Positions 12,243-23,755 of a stretch of 64,000 nt of DNA are shown here, in pieces; the stretch's first letter is position 1; every line of letters starts with the position of its first letter. Both the position numbers and the translations under genes were made by a program. The stretch comes from Darksidea phi (taxonomy: Eukaryota > Ascomycota > Dothideomycetes > Pleosporales > Lentitheciaceae): NCBI GenBank assembly GCA_030770425.1, contig JASJFT010000040.1, forward strand, positions 231,251 to 295,250, written 5' to 3'. Under the pieces are notes generated by a model that worked only from the letters and a program-made list of their open reading frames with translations, had not been told where the DNA came from and searched no databases.

Positions 12243-14192
12243 ATGAGTGAAAAGCAACGTCATCTGCGGCCTGTGTCAATGGCCGATTCCGAGGCAACTA
12301 CCATGGCGCCCTCTGTTGTCGAACCAAAAGAACCCGTCGAGGACGTCAGGCCTACGACTACATCTACAGCGCCTTCAGCCCGCAAAACCTCCACCGAGCC
12401 GCAAACAGCACCTGTAGAAAACGAGAAAAATATGGAAAAGACAGCCGAGCACACAGCTCCGGACAGTTCATCAGGCGAGGACGACGATGGCTTTGAATAC
12501 CCGACCGCGTGGAAATTGACCGCCATCACCATAGCTCTCTGCCTAAGCGTATTCTGTATGGCATTGGTACGTGCATGACTAAGCTTGCATGAGCAATTCT
12601 ACATGGCAAGCTAACCAGCTCATCAGGATAACACCATCATTGCGACCGCCATCCCCCGCATCACCGATCAGTTCAAGGCCATTAACGATGTCGGGTGGTA
12701 CGGCAGCTCCTACCTTCTCACCACCTGCGCTACGCAGCTCATCTACGGCAAATTCTACACCTTTTACTCGATCAAATGGGTCTATCTCTCCGCCCTCGCC
12801 ATCTTTGAACTCGGCTCCCTCGTCTGCGGTGTCGCGCCGAACTCTACAGCTTTGATCATTGGACGTGCGATTGCTGGTGTGGGTTCTGCAGGTATTTTCT
12901 CGGGAGCCATCTTGATTGTTGCCAACACTGTGCCTCTGAGGCAACGTCCGACGTACATGGGACTTATTGGTGGAATGTATGGCATTGCTAGTGTTGCGGG
13001 CCCACTGTAAGTCGCTCCCTACATGCCCCCGAATCTTGAAGCATGTACTGACTCTTGTTCAAGTCTAGGCGGCGCCTTTACCGATCATCGTGAGATCCCC
13101 GAGCCCGATTCCACTGTGAGACAGTTGCTAATTGTACTAGTTACCTGGCGCTGGTGTTTCTATATCAACTTGCCATTTGGAGCCGTCACCGCTGCATTCA
13201 TCATTCCCTTCTTCAACATCTCTCGCCGTGGCGCAAAGACGGAGGCAACATGGAAGGAGCAAGTCGCCAAATTCGATCTGCACGGCACCATCGTCTTCCT
13301 CCCCGGCATCGTTTGCCTGCTACTTGCGCTGCAGTGGGGCGGCAGTACATACGCTTGGAAGAATGCTCGCATCATCGTTCTTTTCGTCATCAGCGGCTTG
13401 CTGATTAGCGCTTTCCTGGCGATTCAAGTATGGAAGAAGGAAGATGCGACTGTTCCGCCCCGTGTCTTCGCCAACCGCAACGTCTGGGGCTCTGCTTGGT
13501 ATGTCACCATGTTGGGTGCCACCTTCTTCATCCTCGTCTACTTCCTTCCCATCTGGTTCCAGGCCATTAAGGGCGTCAGCGCTACCAAGTCAGGCATTAT
13601 GAACTTGCCCGCCATCCTTGGTCTCGTCCTCGTTTCCATCCTCTGCGGAGGCCTCGTCACCTACATTGGCTACTATACACCTTTCATGCTCCTCAGCTCT
13701 GTCCTCATGACTGTTGGCGCCGGCCTCCTCTCCACCTTTGAAGTAGATACCAACTCCCCGAAGTGGATCGGCTACCAGTTCATCTTCGGTGCTGGTGTTG
13801 GTTTCGGTATGCAGCAGCCTTTGATCGCCGTTCAGACCGCACTTCCAAAGGCCGACATCGCCATTGGTACAGCCATCATCATGTTCTCGCAAACCCTTGG
13901 CGGCGCACTCTTCATCTCGGTCGGCCAGAACGTCTTCACAAACCAACTTATCAAGAACATCGCCGCCGTCGTGCCGGACCTCGACCCCGCAATTGTGCTC
14001 AACAGCGGCGCAACGGAGCTCAAGAACGTCATCTCATCCCAGTTCTTGGGTGGCGTGTTGATTGCATACAACCAGACACTTACGCAGGTCTTCTACGTGT
14101 CGGTGGCGGCCGCGGCGCTTTCCATCGTCGGCGCTGCATTTGTGGAGTGGAAGTCGATGAAGGGCAAGGAGATCCAAATGGCTGCTGCTTAG
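12243..14192 (+). CDS. MFS exporter, DHA14 drug/toxin efflux type
   Basis: Four exons (12243-12566, 12627-13006, 13064-13089, 13141-14192) give 593 residues. The third exon is only 26 nt, yet it restores the conserved [23 protein letters not shown] stretch in pieces ([18 protein letters not shown]), which confirms the splicing. A polar N-terminal tail of about 85 residues precedes TM1 ([14 protein letters not shown]). Then come [14 protein letters not shown], the motif-A-like [12 protein letters not shown], the motif-C region (GIASVAGPL), and a run of hydrophobic spans consistent with 14 TM helices. DHA14 proteins are plasma or vacuolar membrane proton antiporters exporting drugs or fungal secondary metabolites. 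The nearest biosynthetic gene (the NRPS-like reductase) is 9.5 kb away with housekeeping genes between, so no partnership is claimed. The substrate is unknown. Confidence 0.9.
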
Positions 14193-17100
14193 TCGACGAC
14201 CTCTCCGAATCCTCCTTTCCTCACAACACAACCAAATTCCCCACCGTACTCGCATTTCATCTTGGGATACCCACAACGCACCGTCATCTTCAGCCCAATT
14301 CGGACTGATAGACGCAATTCGGATTTTTTTTCTTCCCCTTATACCCCGTTTCGTTTTTAGTCATGCATCCGCATAGCAGCCAGGCGTTCGTACCCACGGC
14401 CGGATGTTTAATCAGCTTGCATAATAGATATAATAGAACAGAGGTTGCGTGTCTCAGACTGGGCGGAACGCTGTAGGATACATATCGGACTTCTAGTGGC
14501 GTCGGTGCCGCAAAGTGAGAGAGGCGTCCCGATCCGGTTCCAATAAGACATATAATTGGTGCCAAATACTTAGTATGACAAAGGCTTCGGATACATGTGT
14601 GACAATGCCAACCTAAATCGTTTTGCTTTTCCGGACCGATCTACGGAAGTCCTTCGTGCACTAGAGCATCGCGAAGTAGTTCTCGAAAGTCAAGATATTA
14701 TGTATCTACAAAAGTGTTGCTATAAGGTCGTCTTTGTTGGCGATGGGACCTCTTTGAAATGGGAGTATATCATCGGGGTGGTAGACTCTTGCAGCAAGCT
14801 GGGAGGCCCTCCGCCACGGAAGGCAATATAGATACATTGGAATCTAGTAGACTATCTACTTACGTACAGCATCTATAACAGGGCGTTTTTACATCGAATG
14901 AGTAGCAGCCATCGCGTCGTCAAACTCGCGGAATAACCCAAAAAGGTAACAAAAAGGTATTTCGTCCCGAATACCTTAAAACGCAAGATAGGTATTTAGT
15001 TATAGTTATTACCTATAATCACCTAAGGCTTACGTTACGGTATAACTACGAGGGCGTGGCGCGTGCCATAATATTGAGCGGTAGCAACAGTAGTCTACCA
15101 GACTCGAGAGCAGCCAGAAACGTGACCTGCTGCCTGCTCAACGTCCGATAAGAACTTCTTCATCAGCAGAGCGTTGCACTCCATCCTCTATCCTCCATAC
15201 TCCACAGTTCAAAAGCAGGCATAGGGCGGCTAAAAGGCTACATGAGTAAGTGGTCAGATTTCATGATGGCGAACGTTGAGGTCAACCAATCAGAAACGTG
15301 GTTGAGGGCAGCACGTGACCTAAAAGTGCGATGCAGCTAGCGTCGGGCTAAGCATCACACTCTAACCTTATCACGTATGGCGATCGGTCACGACATCGCA
15401 GGAAAAACACGAGAAAGAACATCAACCTTTGAGACGCGTATACCACCGTAAGATCCTTGAAAATTCTACCTATTATCGAATTGAAAGACTCCCTATCGTC
15501 TTGATTCTTGCGCGCAACATCGTCTGGAGTCGTAGCATTTTCCTTCCATCCTCTGGATATCTAGATATCTCGACCTCCCAGTCCTTCTGCATTGGTCTGG
15601 TCCCACGCATGGTCGACAGGTCCGCGCGGTAGCTCCTTGTCAGCTCGGGTTGGGGCGCGGATGGCGGGTGATCTGGCAATAGGCGCATCGAGCATGTCCG
15701 CACTGAGAACAGGAGTAGTCCTTAATCGGTTGATAGGGACTACCACAGTTGCACTGAAGGTCATTTAGGGGCATGTTACAGCCAATATGCGCTCGGACTT
15801 ACACATTGCCAGACATAGGCGTGCTTCTTCTTCGCCTAAATAACCGTTAGATAAAGATTCGTATCCAATAGCTAATCGAGTAATGTCAGGCTCGTGACTA
15901 ACATCACTCAGCAAACGGATAATTCTGCGGAATGGAGCCTAGTAGACAAGATATTGCGAGCGTAAGGAAGCAGGCCCAGACCTATTCAATTATAGGAACA
16001 TAATGGGAGGAAAGACATACCATAGGGCTGAGGTACTCAAAAGATCTATTAATTCCAACAACTCTGAGAAAATATAACAGTATGGTAGCTAAAAGAGGTT
16101 GGAGTATATATAATACCTTATATATAGGGGAAGCTCATCTCGGCATAACAGGATACTTCCGAGCTGAGAAAGACTAATGTCTTTACGAAAGCTTCGGTAC
16201 ATTTTGACGGGAATTTCGGCTTAGCTTTCGTCCACTGAGGAACGGACAGATGGTACTGATAAATCATGTTGGACAGTTATCAAGCCGGAAGGTATTGCAC
16301 AAGCGCAGAGTTTAACCACTGACAGATGGGAGATCGAACCGCTTGTGGGACGGCCAGTAAACCTAAAGATGTCACACTAGTACAAGTTAGACACTTATGA
16401 AACTAGAACTCGCTCTTTGAATCGTACGAGAATGTTAGCTTGCCATCCAGCGTGCTCGAACAGAAGGCCCCCTGCTTAAACCCTTTGTACCTAACGTTCC
16501 CTTTCTTGAGATATTCCAGGCATTAGTACGCTGCCTCTAGATAAACAAGCTATCGAAAAGGTCAATGGCAAATTCTCGCACTTCTTTCCTAAACTGGACG
16601 ACGCCTGAGAGCCCCCCGCTTTTCAGCACTGTCCATCTGGAGTCAGGTCACACGGCCAGGCGTATGTTCGGAAGAGTCCTCAAACCGAGATGCAATTTCC
16701 AAAAGAAAAAGAAACGGCTAGGCGTATGTCCGGAAGAGTCCTCAAACCGAGACGCAATTTCAAAAAAAGAAAAATGCGACCGAAAAAAGAAACACGCGAC
16801 CAAAAAAGAAAAACGGAGCCAAAAAGGAAAAACGCGGCCAAAAACGCATTGAGGTTAAAATCAAGTACACTACGCTCTTAATACCAGTTAAATACTACAC
16901 GTGGCGAGGCCGCGTAAGCTGCAATCTTTTCTTTGTTCAAGAAGTTGGGCGACTTGGTATTATAATAGTGGACAATAATAATAGTAGTAGTAGTCGTTTG
17001 TTTAGCACAGTGAAGTAGCTATAGTCATCAATGTCATTAGATATGGGGTCCAGCGAAGGGCTGCCCAAGGGGCTAAGTGGAGCAGCAACCCTTCCAAGCG

Positions 17101-17441
17101 TGATGGCCCACCCGAAACCGACTGTGTTCGCTGCGTTGACGCTGGCCAAAAGAACGCGATCTACCCTGGACCTCCAAGATAGTGTTCCTCAAATTGCACC
17201 TCCGTGCTCTTGCAGCCTCAACCCTTCTCTGAGCGCGTCTCCTTTCTGCGTTTGCATTGAATGATATGACGAAAAAAGGTTCACTGATTTTGCTCTTCTG
17301 CCGATTTGTTGGTGATGCTTGAACTCCCCATATTTCCCTGCTTCGCATGCTCAATGTAAGTAATTAGTAGGTGGGGAGGTGCGGGGCGAGGTCGGGGTGG
17401 GATGCGGCAACGGACGCCAGTGAACTCTCGGGTCCCCGACT
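14193..17441. other. Gene-poor interval
   Basis: More than 3 kb without a convincing gene. AT-rich patches (14940-15050 and 16070-16150) look like decayed repeat DNA, with many TA steps. Short frames at 14595-14831, 15429-15632 and 16565-16852 lack family features; the last is Lys-rich only because of local repeats. A block at 16970-17000 has short AAT/AGT runs. Confidence 0.55.
16659..16845. repeat. 62-bp tandem duplication plus A-rich short repeats
   Basis: The segment beginning GGCGTATGTTCGGAAGAGTC at 16659 recurs from 16721 with one early change (TTCGG to TCCGG) and few others, a period of 62. From about 16785 an approximate unit of 18-21 bases (GCGACCAAAAAAGAAAAAC-like) repeats about four times. 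Read on the plus strand it makes a Lys/Arg-rich peptide, which I take as a by-product. Confidence 0.75.
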
Positions 17442-17444
17442 TTA

Positions 17445-18144
17445 GGGCCTGTTCGGTACGGGCTTCTCGAGGCACCAGTTTACCATCAGTTTGCTTAATA
17501 ATCGATCTGAGGCTGAAACTGGCGCCGTGTTCGGTAAAAACGAGGTTCTGACGGCGTAACTGGAGGTGTCAGTTTGAATATGAAATAAGGCAATTTAAAA
17601 CCCCTGCTAGCGCTTACATGACCCATATTTAACCTCATTAAGCGAACTGGAGCCTCCAGAAGTTTTCTGATGGTCGAGAGGTGCCGTAAGGCCGTTAGCT
17701 TCAACTCGGCTCTGGCCCTGGCCGTGAAGCCAGCCGTCGTTATCTCTGTCGTTAATTATCACCAGTCTTGGTATGGTGTTGAGTCCCTAGTATACCCCGA
17801 ATCGACGCCTCTACAGCGGCTGCCCTTACTAGGTTAATAGCCAGCGTTACAGCAGTACTTGCCCATTTCAACGAGACGTATGAGGAGCCTATAGGCGTCG
17901 ATATCGACAGGCCGTCAGCTGTAATAGACGCGAGCCGTTTATTAGTAATAGGCGTTATATCGGTCATAGTAATAGCGCGCGATCGGTGGGTAACATCAGG
18001 TCAGTAGGTTTGATTTTCGCCATATACGTATGTGAACGTTGGCGTTCTGGGCCTAGCGCAAACGCTAACCCACCCCCCTGTACGCCACCAGCTCCTTCTG
18101 AGGTCAATCTGACGGTAAACTGAAGCTCTGTACCGAACAGGCCC
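17445..18144. mobile_element. 700-bp PIF/Harbinger-like non-autonomous element
   Basis: The ends are perfect 15-bp terminal inverted repeats, GGGCCTGTTCGGTAC at 17445-17459 and its reverse complement at 18130-18144, and similarity continues imperfectly inwards (GCTTC, then AGTTTACC with a few changes). The flanks are TTA at 17442-17444 and TTA at 18145-18147. A 3-bp TWA target duplication and ends starting GGGCCTGTT are typical of PIF/Harbinger elements. The interior has only a 71-codon minus-strand frame (17967-17752) and no transposase motifs, so it is probably a MITE or a deletion derivative. It looks fairly young because the two end repeats are identical. Confidence 0.85.
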
Positions 18145-18147
18145 TTA

Positions 18148-18561
18148 AGCCGTGAGCGCGGCTACCGCCCCGGCTAACAAGTACGGACAAAACACTTGGG
18201 CCAGAAACATTGGAAACAACTCACGCGGTAGGGGAAGGAAGCCAAGAGCAAAACAGAACATTGCGGAAAATTTGCTATCGAATCAATGAAGAAGGTCTAT
18301 TCTCTACCAATGGGTATTTTTTCATCTCTCACCGCCGACCATTGCATCCTAGGAAAAGGATGTCTGCATGCGTAGTAGCCTCCCTCATTGCTGACTGCTG
18401 TCCTTACGCTTATCCGCCAGTATCGACATACCAGGATACACAATGTCGACCAGTTTTGCCTTGCCAGGATATTCGTATCTCACCACCCATGCCAGCCTTT
18501 CGCTGTCATCCCTGTCATCATCCTCAACTTTCTCTTCATCGTCAGTCTCCTCAACATCCTC
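18148..18561. other. 3' flank of the GPD gene, no gene seen
   Basis: About 410 bases between the Harbinger-like element and the GPD stop codon. A plus-strand frame (18210-18638) overlaps the end of the GPD gene antisense and has no family features. Confidence 0.5.
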
Positions 18562-19800
18562 CTAAGGCTTGGGCTCGATCAACTCCGGGATATCCTTCGG
18601 TTGCACCTTGCCCTCGAGGATGTTGTACACGGCCGTGAAGAGCGGAAAATCGCTCTCGTGGCCATCCCGCTTCAGGAAGCTGTTGACTTCGTACGCTGTG
18701 CTAGTGCCTTGCAGTTTCTGCCCGTTAAGCACCTTCTGCTCGATCTCGTATATGGATTCGCCGCGCTCGACGGCCATCTTTGCGCAGCGGAAGTTACGGC
18801 CGCCCATACAAGACGTCACCACATCGGCGACACCGCATGATTCCTCGGTGAAGGTGGAAGTTTGCACGCTATCGGGGAAGTATCGCTTGCCGAATTTGAC
18901 CATCTCTAAGATACCGACGCGCATGACGGCTGCTTTGGCATTGTCGCCCCAGCCGAGACCGTCGACGAAGCCCGCGGCGAGGGCGATGATGTTCTTGAGG
19001 GCGCCGCCGAGAGAGACGCCAGCCACGTCGTCGACTATGCGGACATGGAAGTAGGGGCGATGGAAGAGCTTACGAACGTTCTCGTGGGATAGAGGTGGGT
19101 ACTCGTTGGGCAGCGGCTTGAGGTGGGCTGATCGAGCGCTGGGGACAGGCTTGCTGGGGGATATGAGATCGACTTGCGAAGACGTCGGTGAGCCCTTGGG
19201 CGTCGGCTGGCGTGAGTCTAGCGGCGGCGGGTCATAGGCTACGGTGGTCTCGGAATACTTCTCTTGAGCAATTTCGCTCGCAATGTTGGCCCCCGATAGG
19301 GCGCCGCAGTAAATGTTCAACTTCATGCCAATTGCCTCGGGCATGAGCTTGATGCCCTTCTCGCTGACATCGACGCCTTTTGTGCAGCAGATAGCCCTGG
19401 CATATGGCACGATATTGCCGGCCAGCTGGTCGCATACGCGCGGAATGAACTGATGCGGCAGCACAAAGACGAGAATTGTAGAATCCTTGCACGAGTCCAC
19501 CAGATCGGGGTTGGCGACGACGTTGGACGGAACTGTGATGTTGGGTAGGTACTTGACGTTTTCGTGTGTCTTGTTGAAGAGCTGCGAGAGCTTCTGCGGC
19601 TTGGTGGAGCTGGGGTCGTAGTGACGGGAGTCTTCTGGGATCGTGACTTCCTCCTCATAGACCCACATGTTCACCGTCTGCTCGAAAAGGTTCGGGTTCG
19701 CAGCGACATTCTCAGCGACGAGCTTTGACATGGTGGTGCCCCAGTTACCGGAGCCCACAATCGTCACCTTGTGCTTGCGCTGAGCACCCAAGGTAGCCAT
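18562..19800 (-). CDS. GPD1: NAD-dependent glycerol-3-phosphate dehydrogenase
   Basis: Intronless, 412 residues from the ATG at 19800 ([20 protein letters not shown]). The Rossmann loop is [31 protein letters not shown] and [14 protein letters not shown] follow; the catalytic lysine lies in [28 protein letters not shown] and [14 protein letters not shown] close the substrate domain. It reduces dihydroxyacetone phosphate to glycerol 3-phosphate with NADH, feeding glycerol (osmolyte) and glycerolipid synthesis in the cytosol. Between the two domains (about residues 190-238) there is a Ser/Pro-rich insertion longer than in yeast Gpd1. The frame is open 81 codons further upstream but without an ATG, so 19800 is the start. 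One CCCCT stress-element core occurs about 325 bp upstream; a single pentamer is weak evidence for Hog1/Msn-type control. Confidence 0.95.
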   Translation of the reverse strand: MATLGAQRKHKVTIVGSGNWGTTMSKLVAENVAANPNLFEQTVNMWVYEEEVTIPEDSRHYDPSSTKPQKLSQLFNKTHENVKYLPNITVPSNVVANPDLVDSCKDSTILVFVLPHQFIPRVCDQLAGNIVPYARAICCTKGVDVSEKGIKLMPEAIGMKLNIYCGALSGANIASEIAQEKYSETTVAYDPPPLDSRQPTPKGSPTSSQVDLISPSKPVPSARSAHLKPLPNEYPPLSHENVRKLFHRPYFHVRIVDDVAGVSLGGALKNIIALAAGFVDGLGWGDNAKAAVMRVGILEMVKFGKRYFPDSVQTSTFTEESCGVADVVTSCMGGRNFRCAKMAVERGESIYEIEQKVLNGQKLQGTSTAYEVNSFLKRDGHESDFPLFTAVYNILEGKVQPKDIPELIEPKP

Positions 19801-20635
19801 GGTTTGGCAGCGATTGTGTTGTTTCGGGAAGTGGTGTATGGCGCGCGGTGCGAGGGTCGACGAGGCCGGCCGTGCAAGGGTAGCGACGACGAGGCGGTGA
19901 TACGGGCTGCAGCTGAGCGACAGTGGTAACGGGCACCACAGAGAGCGGTGAGCAGCCAGTTTAAGTAGCTCGGCGGAGGCGCTTTGCAGGTGGGTTGCAG
20001 GCACGGCCGAGTGACAAGACCGAGGTTGCCCGTGATGCGGCAACGCCGAAGCTGCCGTTCAAGTCTCGGACGAGGAGTGTAGCTGCGTGTCGGTCGTGAG
20101 CTGCGTGTGAAGCGGACCGAGACAGGGGGTGTCATGAGGGTTGGTTGTTGTTGACGGTCTTGTTGGGCACTGGGCGATGCGATTACATCACAAGGGTCGT
20201 GTGCATGAAAGGAACCGGGTTATCGATTATGCACCTCAATGTGTCGGATCCCGGCCAGCTGATCAACGGCGCAAGGCGAATTGGCCAATGCGATGCCCAC
20301 GTCGTTGAGGCTGAGGCTGAGGCCGAGGCCGAGGCACACGGCACGCTTGTTTGCTATGACGACAGTGCTCTGCCAATTCATCATCATCATCATCATCACT
20401 TTTGTCCAGCCTGCGCGACGCATTGCAACAAACTGATAAACGTGTTTGGGTGGATATATGCCTAGCCGTCATGACCTCGTATTAGACTTCTCCTCATGTC
20501 GCATCTCCTTCGTACTGCTGCCACCTAACTCCATGCTCAAAAATGCTGGCCTAGCCATGTCCTGTGCTGATTACATCCCACTCCCCATGGAACCGGTCCA
20601 TTCCCCGTCGTGCACGCGCCCCGTCTGCGCCCCGT
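19801..20635. promoter_or_regulatory. GPD promoter region with two short tandem repeats
   Basis: This 835-base stretch is upstream of GPD and downstream of the GPI-protein gene. It holds a GAGGCT/GAGGCC hexamer array at about 20306-20335 and (TCA)7 at about 20378-20398, both good candidates for length variation. A CCCCT core is on the minus strand at 20128-20124. No gene is evident. Confidence 0.5.
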
Positions 20636-21308
20636 TTACAGAGCAATTCCGAAGACAGCGACCAAGGCACCGGCGAGGATAGGCATACCAAAGTCGCGAG
20701 CAATGAGGAGAGGCGCGGCACCCGGCGACGTGGCGGCAGAGCCGCCGCTGGTGGTGGGCGAGGGGCCACCGTCGGTGGAAGAAGGCGTGCGCGAGGTGCT
20801 GGGGCCGCTGCTCGTGGCAGACGGGTCCTCTCCCTTCGCAGTCAAGTTGCCGCACCTCTCATTTCTTGCCGCTTCGCACGCGAACCGGTTCCCAGCGTCG
20901 TCGCCAGAGGCCTCGACGCACTTGCCGTACCAGAAACGGCATTCCTGGCCGGGAACCGTCTGCTCGTAGTTGGCCATGTCGGGCTCGGTTCCGTTCTTGC
21001 ACTTGCACGTATACTCGAGCGTTTCCTAGAGCATCCGCGTTAATGGTACGAGCCTTGCTACTTGCCCTCGGCACCCTTACCTCGTCGCATTTGTTGCCCT
21101 GGGGGGCAATGTCGCCCTGTGAGCCGCAGATTTCCGGGCAGGTGTTTATGCTGGCCTTGCACCAGGCGTCCCTGAAGGTAGAGTTGACCTCGTTGACGGG
21201 CACGGTGCAGCACGGCGGAAAGCCCGCAGGCAGGTTCGACGTGTCGTTCTGGGCCGCGGCGAAGGCGGCGAAGGCCGTGGCGGCGACGAGAAGAGTGGAG
21301 GACAGCAT
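20636..21308 (-). CDS. Cys-rich GPI-anchored secreted protein (DUF7707-like)
   Basis: Two exons, 21308-21081 and 21025-20636, with a 55-nt intron (GTAAGG...CTAG) give 205 residues. A signal peptide (MLSSTLLVAATAFAAFAAAQ) leads to a Cys-rich domain with PPCCTVPVNEVNST, DAWCKASINTCPEICG, YTCKCKNGTEP, PGQECRFWYGKC and FACEAA, then a Ser/Thr/Pro/Gly-rich linker and a C-terminal hydrophobic tail (PILAGALVAVFGIAL), which fits a GPI attachment signal. NDTSN, NST and NGT are N-glycosylation sites. Such proteins sit at the plasma membrane or cell wall of ascomycetes; their role is unknown. The spacing differs from CFEM domains, so I prefer the DUF7707 type. Confidence 0.8.
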
Positions 21309-23755
21309 CGTATGGCGCTGGAAGTATCAATGTCTGTGCGGCGAGGACGTTAGCGGCGAGGACGTTGGCGGCGACGGCGTCGGCTCGCGAGTTGCAGCGT
21401 GCAATTGGGGGTAAGGTGGTGGGTGGGTGGTGGGCGGTGGCGGAGGGCGGGACTTACAGCGTGATGGGATGCTGGGGGTGTGTGTTGGATCGGGTCGAGG
21501 ATGGGGCGCGCGAGAGGCTTTAATACTGTGTTTGGGACCTGCCGCGCTGCCGGATCGAGGCAATCGCACGTCGCCAAAGAGGCTAGCTCGCCCTGGCTAC
21601 CTATCTCTCTCCGACACGGCAAGCTCTGTTGCCATGGCCCTCGTTTCCCCGTTGACGAAATTATTACTCAATTTCACCGTCCCAGCCATCAACATCGGAC
21701 CTGCTCCCTCCTTCTGCCGGCGGCTTTTGCCCCGGGATGCATCTCATGATGCCGTGCGTGGAATTGTTTCAGAGCCTTCTCAAACCCGCCCGCCTGATGC
21801 GCCGTCTGAGGATTTTCGCCAGTGCTCTGACGGATCCACTCGTGGCTGTCGGACCAGTCGATGGATATTTGACATGCGCCTGCCGACGGGGACGCGTAGT
21901 CTTCGCACCCATGGCGGTTGGTGAATGGCTGTGCACCTTGCACATTGCACAGTCCTAGCGATGCGCCGAGCACGGTGCTGTCGATCTGGCTTTGCCATGG
22001 AAACCCCGCCAGCCGATGCGCCTGCGGGCCTGCGTCTGCGCACCAGGTAGAGAAGCTGTCGCAACGACGTGTCACAGCGGGCGTGGCACAAAGGGGACGA
22101 GGTGAGCACGGCACAACAGAGCGCACAAGTTCTCCAAAAGCCCAACGCAGCCATCGAAACAGCTGCTTATCGCTACCGGACTTGGCCCTACATAATTACT
22201 ATATCTCCGGATTTTCTACTATTTTGGAAAGCTTATTTCCGAACCGAGACTAGTTATGCATCCAATAGTGTTGGCTGCGCACGTGCAACCCTCACAACGT
22301 TCTCATCCCCACCACAAATCCCGCAAATCGTCATCACTCTATCCACGGTGCGTCCTTGGGAACTGCGTTGCAGTGTCCTTGGTTAAAAGCTTATCCTCAC
22401 CGTCTAATCCCTCGAGTCGAATCGAAGACCATGATTTATACATTGCGGACTGGCAAATGTTGGCCTGGTTCCCTGCTTGGGCAGAAGTCGCTGGCGCAAA
22501 ATTTCGGGTTGTGAATCACGAATTGAGTGCGGAGGAGGGTCGGCTGGCGCAGGAAATTATATTCGAAGAGATTTATCCTGAAGCAGAGCCATACCTCAAG
22601 TGCTGCGGTGCTTTCGGGGGCATACTATAGGTAAGCCAGTTTAATGTAGTTTCCCTCTTGATATATGCATACGTAGGTTGATACAATGTACTTCCACGGT
22701 CCATTCTGTAGCTCGGAGTGCCATCGACTCTCAAGTCTTGGCGAGACTGTAGGGTGACAAAGGGAGGGCAAAGGAGTTCGTGAGGGGAGCAAATGGGCTG
22801 AAGGTCCGTGAGAAAACCCATTCTATTTGTAAGGCCCAAGGAAATGACAAGAGTCTACAATCTAACGGTAGTGACTTTTACGCGAGCTCGAGCACTGAAG
22901 CAGAACTCTCAGCTCAAGTACCACGACTGTACATGTAACCTACACCGGCCAAGAAGATAAAAGAGAAAACCAGTAAAACAAGACAATCTGCTCTGTACAC
23001 AATTTCCTTCTTCGAAGATCGTTCTTCCAGAGGCTCCACATGCGTCGTCAATCTTTCAGTTTCTTCATCCCTTCTTGTGGACCTTCTAGTTTCTAATAAA
23101 CTTTGTGAAGCAGTGACCCTCCTCGGCATTCGCAAGTACGGTATCTCTCCAAGCCTCAAATGTTACGGACGCTGAAGTGCTCATGCCCTGGTAGGCTGGT
23201 GCGGCTATCATTTGAGCTGGCGTACCTGAGTGCTGAACGTTTGGAACGGGTGTCGCTGTGGCAACGTCCACGAAGAGCCCTTTATCATCCCTCTAGACAC
23301 ATCCGAGCAGTCTGGCAACGTGAGGCTGCTTGAGAAGGCATCGTGCCTTGAATTTATGCCATAGAAGCCGATGTCGATCGGTCCTGAGAGAAGAAAGAGA
23401 ATGTTGAAGTAAGAATTGGAACCCTTTGGTTAAACTGAGCTAATTCCGCGGTGGTCTGTGCATGCTACTCCCCCTCTGAGATCGTCTGGTCGATACAAAC
23501 CTCCATCTTATCAATCGAGCGCGTGGGTACGAGATCTTTGTTTGTCTAGCATATTTATGATTGCGATCTTGAAATAACTTCTATCGAAACACGCTACAAG
23601 ACTGAAGAGCGTTATATTCCGCAATCTTTCGAGGTGATGATGTCACGACTAACTGAAGATGTTGGGAGCTCCAGAACGTCCCCGTTATTGCTGCATCGTT
23701 CTGTAGCATTTTAATTTCTACTCATCCTCGCTAGTCGTCAATTTCCCGGTTCCCA
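21309..23755. other. Intergenic, only doubtful small ORFs
   Basis: 2.4 kb between the GPI-protein gene and the NRPS-like gene. Overlapping frames on both strands at 21427-22154 are GC-rich; one minus frame (22154-21780) begins with a signal-peptide-like stretch but is Arg-rich afterwards. A plus frame ending at 22630 has an acidic end (ELSAEEGRLAQEIIFEEIYP). A minus frame (23159-22914) ends with a hydrophobic tail. None matches a family I know. Confidence 0.4.
22914..23159 (-). CDS. Doubtful small ORF with C-terminal membrane tail
   Basis: 81 codons, polar and charged (ETRRSTRRDEETERL) and then a single hydrophobic span CLVLLVFSFIFLAGVGYMY at the very C-terminus, as in tail-anchored proteins. 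An overlapping frame just upstream (23271-23086) reads PVPNVQHSGTPAQM and ASVTFEAWRDTVLANAEEG, which look coding, but I find no intron of plausible length that joins the two. It may be a decayed gene or a chance frame. Confidence 0.2.
   Translation of the reverse strand: MRLGEIPYLRMPRRVTASQSLLETRRSTRRDEETERLTTHVEPLEERSSKKEIVYRADCLVLLVFSFIFLAGVGYMYSRGT

Noticed and set aside
16320..16400. Possible tRNA on the minus strand (GGTTCGATCTCCC word)
   Set aside because: The bases around the T-loop-like word do not pair into a five-base T stem and no anticodon or acceptor stem could be built.
19801..20043. 81-codon N-terminal extension of GPD as a mitochondrial presequence
   Set aside because: The open frame has no ATG before 19800 and its composition fits GC-rich leader DNA.
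21427..22154. Long GC-rich frames on both strands, one with a signal-peptide-like start
   Set aside because: The frames overlap, turn Arg-rich and match nothing known; I could not find introns that join them into one protein.
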